This document shows, piece by piece, positions 1 to 6,670 of a stretch of DNA of 10,000 bases. Position numbers and translations under genes: made by a program. Position 1 is the stretch's first letter; each line of letters begins with the position of its first letter. A model generated the notes under the pieces. It was not told where the DNA came from. It searched no databases and worked only from the letters and a program-made list of their open reading frames with translations. The stretch is from Candidatus Hydrogenedens sp. (GTDB taxonomy: Bacteria; Hydrogenedentota; Hydrogenedentia; Hydrogenedentales; Hydrogenedentaceae), in NCBI GenBank assembly GCA_020216745.1, contig JAIWNQ010000068.1, positions 1-10,000 on the forward strand, written 5' to 3'.

Positions 1-910
1 TGACACCGACAGCAAGTAAAGAACCTTCAATATCGGGGGCTTTCCGTGCAATTTCAAAACCGTAGTAGATAAATAGGAAGAATAATAAAACAAGGAGTAA
101 GGCAGTTAACATACCCATTTCTTCAGTAATAAGCGAAAATGGAAAATCTTTATTTGCTTCAGGTAAATAATTTAATTTCTGTTCACCAGCACCAATTCCA
201 ACACCAAATAAACCTCCGCGATAAAATGAGACTAATGATTGTATGATATGCCATCCTTTTCCAGAGGGATCCCATTCTGGGAACCATGTATATATAATAC
301 GGTATATACGGTGAGGTTTCATGAAAATAGCAATACCAAATACAACACTTAGGGCAGTAGCACTAACTATCATTTGCCTAATCCGAATCCCCGCTACGAA
401 CATCATACACAGTACTGTTACCATTATCACTGTAGGTATTCCCTGGTCGTTCTCCAAGAAGATTAACCCTGCATAAAATCCACTGATTATCAGTGGCAAG
501 AAAAGACCGAACAATACTTTTTTAAGTTTTGAATAACATTCACTTAAATAGCATGTTATAGATAGTATGACAAGAAACTTTGTAATTTCAGATGGTTGAA
601 AGGTGAAATTCATAGGGAGCAGAATCCAACGTTTGGCACCATGAGACTTATCGCCAACAACAAGGACAAGGATTAAAAGTATAATACATACTGCTGAAAA
701 TACGGATAAAAATAGAGGTTTTAGTAATGAATGATAATCGTAAAATAACATAAACAGAAATGCAACAAATCCGATCAACAGTATTATTATTTGTTTTGTT
801 AAAAATTGTTGAAGGTTTTTCTCAATACCTTCAACGCTGTAATTAACAAAAATACCAACGATTATTAATATTGTTGTAATGATGAGGATTGCTGATGCAT
901 CTTTATGCAT
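1..910 (-). CDS. ftsW: FtsW, septal peptidoglycan glycosyltransferase (SEDS family), partial: C-terminus beyond window edge
   Basis: FtsW polymerises lipid II into septal glycan strands in the cytoplasmic membrane, working with the class B PBP encoded upstream. The reading frame opens at ATG (910-908) and stays open for 303 codons to the window edge; families usually run 370-420 aa, so about a quarter is missing. Translation shows a string of hydrophobic segments and SEDS signatures: SHGAKRWI (residues 89-96), FQPSEITK (104-111), LENDQGIPT (152-160), and LPEANKDFPFSLITEEMG (249-266), whose D255 matches the putative catalytic Asp of the large extracellular loop. The usual proline in the E-P-D-x-G-T segment is replaced by Asn (N154). 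The start follows AAAGGAG by 9 bases and lies 6 bases after the murD stop. RodA is the paralogous alternative, but placement directly after murD in a dcw cluster favours FtsW. Confidence 0.93.
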   Translation of the reverse strand, partial: MHKDASAILIITTILIIVGIFVNYSVEGIEKNLQQFLTKQIIILLIGFVAFLFMLFYDYHSLLKPLFLSVFSAVCIILLILVLVVGDKSHGAKRWILLPMNFTFQPSEITKFLVILSITCYLSECYSKLKKVLFGLFLPLIISGFYAGLIFLENDQGIPTVIMVTVLCMMFVAGIRIRQMIVSATALSVVFGIAIFMKPHRIYRIIYTWFPEWDPSGKGWHIIQSLVSFYRGGLFGVGIGAGEQKLNYLPEANKDFPFSLITEEMGMLTALLLVLLFFLFIYYGFEIARKAPDIEGSLLAVGV

Positions 911-916
911 AATATA

Positions 917-2281
917 TCACTCCTTTCTTAAGAGTTGCTGAACACATTTTCGGAAATGTTCTCCACGAAATTCATAATTTGGATACATATCAAAACTGGC
1001 ACAAGCTGGTGATAACAAAACTACTGCATTAGGGAATGCGTTCTCCCATGCTGTTTGAACTGCTTCCTCCATCGAATTAACACGGGTTGTTTTTACCAAA
1101 TCTGAAAATGCTTCTTCTATATTATGGGCGTCTTCTCCTAATGTAATTAGAAAACAAACCTTTTCCTGAATTAGTGGACGTAATGGTTGATAGCTTGCAC
1201 CCTTTCCCTGACCACCTGCGATAAGAATGATTGGCTGGTTAAAACTTTCTAAAGCCACTTTTAAACTTTCTACATTTGTAGACTTTGAGTCGTTATAAAA
1301 CTCTACACCATCTTTTTGGGCAATAAATTCGATTCTATGGGGTACTCCTTTGAAGGAACACATTGCTTTAAATACCTTTTCTGGTGATTCTATTATGGGA
1401 CATAATGCACACAGAACCGCTAAGGCATTTGCAAGGTTATGTTTCCCTTTTAAGGGGATTTGTTGTATATGTCCGAGATATGTTTCATTAAAATGAATAT
1501 TTTCATTTTCAATCCATGCACCAGTGGGAACTTTCATTTCTAATGAGAATCTGTATTGACTAACATCTGTGGGTATTTTCATCTGTCGAACCCAATCATC
1601 ATCCTCATTGATTATTGCGATATCCCCTCTTTGTTGATTTTTAAATATCTTTGATTTTACATCAGCGTATTCTTTGAGCGTCGAATGGCGTGAAATGTGG
1701 TCAGGAGTTACATTTAATACACCTGCTATTTGGGGATAGAAATCATAGCAATATTCAAGTTGATAACTGCTAACCTCTGCAACAATCCAATCATAGGACT
1801 TGGCTAATAGAACGATATCTGAAAGCGGAGTATCGTTGTTTCCCCCTAAGGCGGTGTTTATTCCTAATTCTCTTAATGTGCAATAAATCCAAGTAGTTAC
1901 TGTGGTTTTACCATTTGTTCCTGTGATAGCAATTATTGGTTTGTTAATAAAATAAGAAGCATATTCAAGTTCACCGATAATGGGATAGCCTTTCCCCATC
2001 GCTGTTTTTATTATATTTATATTGGGTGAAATTCCAGGGCTTACGATAATAACATCTGTAGAAGATAAAAGACTTAAGGGGTGTTCTCCAAATATAAATG
2101 GAATTTCCAGTTGTTCAAGTTGTCTGACAGTATCGGGCAGTTCTTTTATTTCTTTTCGGTCGTTAACAATGACTATCTTGTTTTGCTGTTTTAAAAGTTT
2201 CGCTACTGCAAGACCTGATTTTCCTGCCCCGAGAACCAGGAATCTACGCGAGGTCATTATTTTTTCTTTTGTTTTGTTCAT
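917..2281 (-). CDS. murD: MurD, UDP-N-acetylmuramoyl-L-alanine--D-glutamate ligase
   Basis: This cytoplasmic ATP-dependent ligase adds D-glutamate to UDP-MurNAc-L-Ala. The 454 aa product has family-typical length. An N-terminal Rossmann-like segment (FLVLGAGKSG, residues 14-23) precedes the ATP-binding loop GTNGKTT (121-127, K125), EVSSYQLE (169-176), NVTPDHISRH (190-199) with a likely carbamylated lysine at K209, the hinge/C-terminal motif NDSKSTN (330-336), and LSPACASFD with YEFRGEHF (423-443). The segment DHISRH has Ser where DHxDRH is common. The start ATG overlaps the mraY stop as ATGA (2281-2278), which implies translational coupling. A second ATG at codon 9 (MTSRRFLVLG) is an alternative start; neither has a strong Shine-Dalgarno sequence. 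I prefer the overlapping start. All catalytic motifs look intact. Confidence 0.97.
   Translation of the reverse strand: MNKTKEKIMTSRRFLVLGAGKSGLAVAKLLKQQNKIVIVNDRKEIKELPDTVRQLEQLEIPFIFGEHPLSLLSSTDVIIVSPGISPNINIIKTAMGKGYPIIGELEYASYFINKPIIAITGTNGKTTVTTWIYCTLRELGINTALGGNNDTPLSDIVLLAKSYDWIVAEVSSYQLEYCYDFYPQIAGVLNVTPDHISRHSTLKEYADVKSKIFKNQQRGDIAIINEDDDWVRQMKIPTDVSQYRFSLEMKVPTGAWIENENIHFNETYLGHIQQIPLKGKHNLANALAVLCALCPIIESPEKVFKAMCSFKGVPHRIEFIAQKDGVEFYNDSKSTNVESLKVALESFNQPIILIAGGQGKGASYQPLRPLIQEKVCFLITLGEDAHNIEEAFSDLVKTTRVNSMEEAVQTAWENAFPNAVVLLSPACASFDMYPNYEFRGEHFRKCVQQLLRKE
920..926 (-). promoter_or_regulatory. Ribosome binding site of ftsW
   Basis: The minus strand reads AAAGGAG here, 9 bases before the ATG at 910-908. 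It abuts the murD stop codon TGA (919-917), so ribosomes ending murD would be placed at the ftsW initiation site. It fixes the ftsW start, because no other in-frame ATG nearby has such a site. Confidence 0.7.
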
Positions 2282-3759
2282 CGTAATTTGAGTGTTCCTA
2301 AACTAAGTAATGCAAATAACAGTGCTATTATCCAAAAGCGGAGAGTTACTTTTGTTTCCGTCCAACCTAATAATTCAAAGTGATGGTGAAGTGGAGACAT
2401 ACGGAAAATTCTTTTTCCTGTAAGTTTGAAGGAGGCTACCTGTAATAAAACACTTCCTGCTTCAAGCACAAAAATACCTGCAACAATGGGTAGCAAAAGT
2501 TCTTGCTTTGTTAAGACAGCTAACGTGGCTAAAGCGCCACCTAATGACAAGGAGCCTGTATCCCCCATAAACACTTCTGCTGGATGCCCGTTATACCATA
2601 AGAAACCTAAACCTGCCCCTAACAATGTAGAGCCGAAAACAAAGAGTTCGCTTGCTTCTGGGACATACGTGAGGAACAAATACCTACTCCAATCGGCACG
2701 GCTTACAATATACGCAATTGCGGCATAAGCCATGATTGAGATAATAGAGCACCCTATAGCCAAACCGTCTAAGCCATCGGTTAAATTTACTGCATTTGAA
2801 ACACTTACCACTATAAAAGCAACAAATAAAATATATAAGATGCCGAGTGGAATAAATAGATTTTTAAACCCTGGCACACCGACTTTTGTATGTAGAGAGG
2901 AAGGGGAAGGATAAAAGGCATCCTTAAATACATGCTCTAAAATTAATCTGCTTAATCGCTGTTTTTGATAAGGAATTAATTGTTTATTGCTTAATAAATA
3001 TGACATGGCTTCTTGACCTATATCTTCATTTTTCCACATTGGGTTTTGATGCCAGGTTCCATTATCAATAATCTGATTTAAGACGCGAATAATAAGGAGT
3101 TGTTCTTCAATTTCAAGTTCCTTTTCTAAATTTAATTGAAGGAGATGTTCTTTTAATATGGGAGGTATTTGAGAACAGATGATTGAATGAGGTGTTTCAT
3201 TGTGTTGTTTTAATGCTTCACTCAATTGATTGCATAATAAAGCCCAATTTTTAACATCTGAATGCACTATGTAAATTGGGCCTGGTGTAATTGGATTAAA
3301 ATAGAGATAGATACCGAATATTACACCTATTAATATCTGACCAAGAAGTTTATCTCTTGCCCGAAGTCCGTCGTTATGTTTTCGTTTTAATTTAATATAG
3401 TCGTCCACAAAACCTAAAATTCCCAGTGCTACGAATATTATTAGGGCAAGCCACAAACATCTATTGGTAAGTCGCCCCCAAATAAGAAGGGAAATACATG
3501 TTGAAATGAGGATTAAAATTCCTCCCATAGTAGGTGTTCCAGCTTTCCCTTTATGAAGATGATGCAGGTCTTCTACATATTCTTTTTTTATATATTGACC
3601 TATTTTCATCTCTCTCAATTTATGGATAACGGAAGGACCAATAAACAGGGTCAAAAGAAATGATGTGAATACCGCACCACCTGCCCGAACAGTATGGTAG
3701 GTTAAAACATTCATTAAATCGATATATGGAATTAGCAATATTGCTATGTAATAAAGCAT
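2278..3759 (-). CDS. mraY: MraY, phospho-N-acetylmuramoyl-pentapeptide transferase, with a large loop insertion
   Basis: MraY transfers phospho-MurNAc-pentapeptide from UDP to undecaprenyl phosphate, giving lipid I, and is a ten-helix membrane enzyme. Catalytic signatures are intact: GTPTMGG (residues 74-80), the aspartate pair in GFVDD (116-120), NAVNLTDGLDG (322-332), FMGDTGS (397-403) with D400, and PLHHHFELLGW (456-466) with the histidine triad 458-460. The N-terminus aligns end to end with E. coli MraY, supporting this start; AAGGG lies 6 bases upstream. At 493 aa it is about 130 aa longer than the usual 320-370. The excess falls between TM4 (ending near residue 154) and the VGVPGFKN segment (293-300) before TM5, a loop that is extracytoplasmic in known MraY structures. 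Inserted residues, about 157-292, are hydrophilic and apparently helical, with two cysteines (C176, C195). Both flanks continue in one frame, so the gene looks intact. It overlaps murD by four bases. Confidence 0.96.
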   Translation of the reverse strand: MLYYIAILLIPYIDLMNVLTYHTVRAGGAVFTSFLLTLFIGPSVIHKLREMKIGQYIKKEYVEDLHHLHKGKAGTPTMGGILILISTCISLLIWGRLTNRCLWLALIIFVALGILGFVDDYIKLKRKHNDGLRARDKLLGQILIGVIFGIYLYFNPITPGPIYIVHSDVKNWALLCNQLSEALKQHNETPHSIICSQIPPILKEHLLQLNLEKELEIEEQLLIIRVLNQIIDNGTWHQNPMWKNEDIGQEAMSYLLSNKQLIPYQKQRLSRLILEHVFKDAFYPSPSSLHTKVGVPGFKNLFIPLGILYILFVAFIVVSVSNAVNLTDGLDGLAIGCSIISIMAYAAIAYIVSRADWSRYLFLTYVPEASELFVFGSTLLGAGLGFLWYNGHPAEVFMGDTGSLSLGGALATLAVLTKQELLLPIVAGIFVLEAGSVLLQVASFKLTGKRIFRMSPLHHHFELLGWTETKVTLRFWIIALLFALLSLGTLKLR

Positions 3760-3827
3760 TCTATACCCTTATCATAAATAAATTGATATTTATAAGATTA
3801 AATAGAGTTATTATAGTAATATGTTTA
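3760..3827 (-). promoter_or_regulatory. AT-rich murF-mraY spacer with possible internal promoter
   Basis: This 68-base spacer is the only sizeable gap in an otherwise overlapping or abutting gene string. On the minus strand it contains a perfect TATAAT (3815-3810), but no convincing -35 element 16-18 bases upstream. It also contains an A/T-only inverted repeat, ATAAATA and TATTTAT with a 6-base loop (3774-3793), just before the mraY Shine-Dalgarno AAGGG (3770-3766). The stem is too weak and lacks GC pairs or a T-run, so a Rho-independent terminator is unlikely. In such AT-rich DNA both elements could be chance; an internal promoter for mraY-murD-ftsW is a possibility only. Confidence 0.25.
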
Positions 3828-5183
3828 TTATTCATTTATTAATCCTATTTTTCTCTTTAAAGTTTCTATAACTTTTTCCATAGTCATTCCACGGGAACCT
3901 TTGACTAAAACAAAGCTTTGAGGCTGAATAATATTCAATAATTTGTCTGCAATATCTTCATGAGTAGAACCTATATATATTTTTGGTACTCCTCCTAACT
4001 TTGCTCCTTTGGCTATCTCATTGGCGTAATTTCCATATAGAAATAGATTATCAACACCGTAATTGGCTATTTCTTTTCCTAACGAAAAATGATATTGTCC
4101 ACTTGCTTCACCTAATTCAAGCATATCGCCAAGTACAGCACATCGATACCCTTGTGGAGCTATCAGAGATAAATACTCTAATGCGGAATTCATACTTGCG
4201 GGGTTTGCATTGTATGAATCGTCAATAATAAATAACTCTCCAATTTTATATATTCTTATTCTGCCTGCCCGTTCATAAGCGTCACACAGACTTTTTTCAT
4301 CTGCAGGAATTTGATGTTTAAATGATACTGCAATTGCAAATAAAAAGTTTGAAAGATAGGCTCGGGAACATAATGGCAAATTGAAGACACCTACGGGTTC
4401 CACTTCAACTTTCAATTTGCTATCTGAGACCCTCTGGATGGATTTTATGGATATGTCTCCATTTTGCCCGAAGTAAATTTTTGGTACTAAAATTCGGTTG
4501 GCTATAGAAACACAATAGGGGTCATCTTTGTTAACATAGAAACTTCCCCATGGAGGGAGGCACTTGGCGATGTTTGCTTTTTCTTTTGCCACACCATCAA
4601 TACTGCCCAATCGTTCCAGATGAGCAGGGGCTATCGTTGTAATCCCAGATTCTTCAGGGTATGCAATTGCACATAATTCTGCAATATCGCCAGGTTTTCC
4701 TGCCCCCATTTCGATAATACCCCATTCTGTTTCTTCATCCATCTGTAAAAGGGAAAGAGGGCAACCTAATTCGTTGTTATAATTGCCTTTTGATGCTACG
4801 ACCTTATATTTTTTATTTAACACAGAATAAACTAATTCTTTTGTTGTAGTTTTACCACAGGAACCAGTAATAGCAAATATGTTTGCTTTTAAATTTGTTC
4901 TGTGCCATCTTGCAAATTGCTGTAATGCATATAATGTATTCGGGACATAAATAGACGATTCATTGGTCTCTTTTGAAACAATAACAGCAATGGCACCTTT
5001 GTTAATAGCTTCCTGGACAAATTGATGTCCATCAACTTTATTTCCGGGCAAAGCGAAAAAAATATTACCAGGTTTAATTGTTCGGGTATCGGTAGAAACA
5101 CCGGAGAATACTGCATGTTTGTTTCCATTTAACTTCCCATGGACAACTTTTGTTAATTCTCCCAATGTATATTCCCAAGCCAT
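3828..5183 (-). CDS. murF: MurF, UDP-N-acetylmuramoyl-tripeptide--D-alanyl-D-alanine ligase
   Basis: MurF adds the D-Ala-D-Ala dipeptide to UDP-MurNAc-tripeptide in the cytoplasm, completing the pentapeptide that MraY uses. The 451 aa length is normal. An N-terminal substrate-binding domain (GVSTDTRTIKPGNIFFAL, residues 28-45) precedes the ATP loop TGSCGKTTTK (106-115, K111), GNYNNELGCPL (133-143), EMGAGKPGDIAEL (158-170), APAHLERLGS (185-194), DDSYNANPASM (321-331), GDMLELG (352-358) and VKGSRGMTMEKV (427-438). These are MurF rather than MurC/D/E signatures. The segment before the C-terminal domain reads CSRAYLSNFLFA (272-283) where most Mur ligases have GxHNxxNAL, an unusual divergence. The ATG follows the murE stop with no gap, and AAAGGA lies 6 bases upstream inside the murE end, so the two are probably coupled. 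A 68-base spacer follows before mraY. Confidence 0.97.
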   Translation of the reverse strand: MAWEYTLGELTKVVHGKLNGNKHAVFSGVSTDTRTIKPGNIFFALPGNKVDGHQFVQEAINKGAIAVIVSKETNESSIYVPNTLYALQQFARWHRTNLKANIFAITGSCGKTTTKELVYSVLNKKYKVVASKGNYNNELGCPLSLLQMDEETEWGIIEMGAGKPGDIAELCAIAYPEESGITTIAPAHLERLGSIDGVAKEKANIAKCLPPWGSFYVNKDDPYCVSIANRILVPKIYFGQNGDISIKSIQRVSDSKLKVEVEPVGVFNLPLCSRAYLSNFLFAIAVSFKHQIPADEKSLCDAYERAGRIRIYKIGELFIIDDSYNANPASMNSALEYLSLIAPQGYRCAVLGDMLELGEASGQYHFSLGKEIANYGVDNLFLYGNYANEIAKGAKLGGVPKIYIGSTHEDIADKLLNIIQPQSFVLVKGSRGMTMEKVIETLKRKIGLINE

Positions 5184-6668
5184 CTATTTTCCTTTCAAAA
5201 GTTTACGCGCCACTTCACGGTCATCAAATGGGAATCTCTGGGTACCGATAATCTGATAGGGTTCATGCCCTTTCCCAGCAATAATAACGATGTCATTAGG
5301 CTTTGCTTTGCTCAAAGCAAATTCTATAGCCTCTTCCCTATTTTCTATAACAAAATAATTATCGCCTTTGTCTTTACCCATCTTCTGAACACCAACTTCA
5401 ATATCTAATAAAATTCTCTTCGGGTCTTCGGTTCTGGGATTATCAGAGGTAAGAATGACGATGTCAGCCCATTTTGCGGAAACCGCCCCCATCTTAGGTC
5501 TTTTGGTTTTATCTCGGTCACCACCACATCCAAAAACAACAATTAGTTTTCCTTTGGTTAAATTTCTCGCTGTTTGTAAGACGTGATTTAACCCATCTTC
5601 CGTGTGGGCATAATCGACAACAACAGTAAAATCTTGTCCTTCATCAATTATTTCAAATCTTCCAGGGACACATTTTAAGTTTTTAATACCTCTTTGTATA
5701 TCCTTTAATGGAATGCCTATCTCTCCTGCAACTGCGGTAGCACAAAGTGCATTAAAAACGTTATGTCTACCGATAAGATTAAGTTTTACATCTATCTCCC
5801 CGAAAGGAGTACGAAGAAGAAACTTTGTTTCTTTCATACTACCTTCTATATCTTTTGCAACATAGTCGCCTTTTAAGCCATATGTAACACATTTGGCATT
5901 CGTTGCTTTTATAAAATAATCGGCGCACGAATCTGAGGCATTTACGACACCGATGCCTCCATCAGAAGGTAACATTTCAAAGAGTCGAAGTTTTGCTTTT
6001 AGGTAATCTTCCATCGTTTTATGAAAGTCCAGATGGTCTTGCGTCAAATTTGTAAAAGCACCAATTGTAAAATGGATTCCAGAAACTCGGTCTTGTGCAA
6101 GTGCATGACTGCTAACCTCCATCACCACATGGGTAATACCCTGCTGTTTTGCTCTGGAGAAGAGTGCAACTAAATCTTCATTAAAAGGTGTGGTATGAAT
6201 TGCATCTATCTGTTGGTCTCCAAAATTGTAGCCAAGGGTTCCAAAACGGGCTACAGAGATGCCTGCCTCCTTTAAGATGCTTTCGATTAAAAAGGTCGTG
6301 CTTGTTTTTCCATTTGTTCCAGTAATACCAATAACAACCATTGATTTTGTCGGGTCACCTGCAATGAAATGAGCGATTTCACCTAAGAGCTGTCGTGGAG
6401 TTTCATGAATGAAATAGGGTATTTGTCTCTGTGCTAATAAAAAAGCCCACTCTTCGGGAGGTGTGGCAGAACTGATAACGGCGATTGCTCCTTTTTCTAT
6501 AACTTCAGGGATGTAAATACTACCATCAGAATGTTCCCCACGAATAGCAACAAAAATACATCCTTCCTGTACTTTTTTTGAATTCTCGGTTATTCCTCTT
6601 ACCTCTTTTTCTGGAATGGGTAGTGAGGAATTTAGTTTCCAACGCTGAACAATATCCCGAAGATTCAT
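5184..6668 (-). CDS. murE: MurE, UDP-MurNAc-L-Ala-D-Glu--meso-2,6-diaminopimelate ligase
   Basis: This cytoplasmic ligase adds the third stem-peptide residue. Its 494 aa are normal for the family. Visible in order: the UDP-sugar-binding N-terminal domain (RGITENSKKVQEGCIFVAIRG, split here as residues 24-34 and 35-44), the ATP loop GITGTNGKTSTT (114-125, K121), HTTPF (158-162), EVSSHAL (184-190), NLTQDHLDFH (207-216) with the probable carbamylated lysine K226, IGRHNVFNAL (299-308), VPGRFE (334-339), DYAHTEDGL (352-360), FGCGGDRDKTKRPKMG (379-394), SDNPRTEDP (408-416) and GKGHE (466-470). DNPR is the established signature for meso-diaminopimelate selectivity; lysine-adding MurE enzymes differ there. 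The start has AAAGGA 6 bases upstream and lies 2 bases after the upstream PBP stop. The stop abuts murF. Confidence 0.97.
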   Translation of the reverse strand: MNLRDIVQRWKLNSSLPIPEKEVRGITENSKKVQEGCIFVAIRGEHSDGSIYIPEVIEKGAIAVISSATPPEEWAFLLAQRQIPYFIHETPRQLLGEIAHFIAGDPTKSMVVIGITGTNGKTSTTFLIESILKEAGISVARFGTLGYNFGDQQIDAIHTTPFNEDLVALFSRAKQQGITHVVMEVSSHALAQDRVSGIHFTIGAFTNLTQDHLDFHKTMEDYLKAKLRLFEMLPSDGGIGVVNASDSCADYFIKATNAKCVTYGLKGDYVAKDIEGSMKETKFLLRTPFGEIDVKLNLIGRHNVFNALCATAVAGEIGIPLKDIQRGIKNLKCVPGRFEIIDEGQDFTVVVDYAHTEDGLNHVLQTARNLTKGKLIVVFGCGGDRDKTKRPKMGAVSAKWADIVILTSDNPRTEDPKRILLDIEVGVQKMGKDKGDNYFVIENREEAIEFALSKAKPNDIVIIAGKGHEPYQIIGTQRFPFDDREVARKLLKGK

Positions 6669-6670
6669 CT

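Noticed and set aside
1685..1702. MurD Asp-to-Ser change in DHxDRH (DHISRH) as a sign of inactivation
   Set aside because: The essential His, the ATP loop and the other motifs are intact, and this position varies among Mur ligases; it is mentioned in the gene entry only.
2022..2914. Plus-strand open frames opposite murD and mraY (for example 2022-2291, 2426-2728, 2732-2914)
   Set aside because: They are antisense to well-supported, motif-rich genes, lack recognisable domains and good ribosome binding sites, and their translations look like low-information shadows.
2884..3291. MraY insert as an inserted mobile element, intein or intron
   Set aside because: It is in frame, has no inverted repeats, target duplications or splicing-type termini, no intein motifs, and base composition like its neighbours.
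3774..3793. Rho-independent terminator after murF
   Set aside because: The stem is 7 A/T pairs only, without GC pairs or a following T-run on the minus strand, and the next gene continues the same pathway.
4889..5128. Minus-strand frame of 79 codons inside murF in another phase
   Set aside because: It lies entirely within murF, whose frame has the conserved motifs; its translation has no family resemblance.
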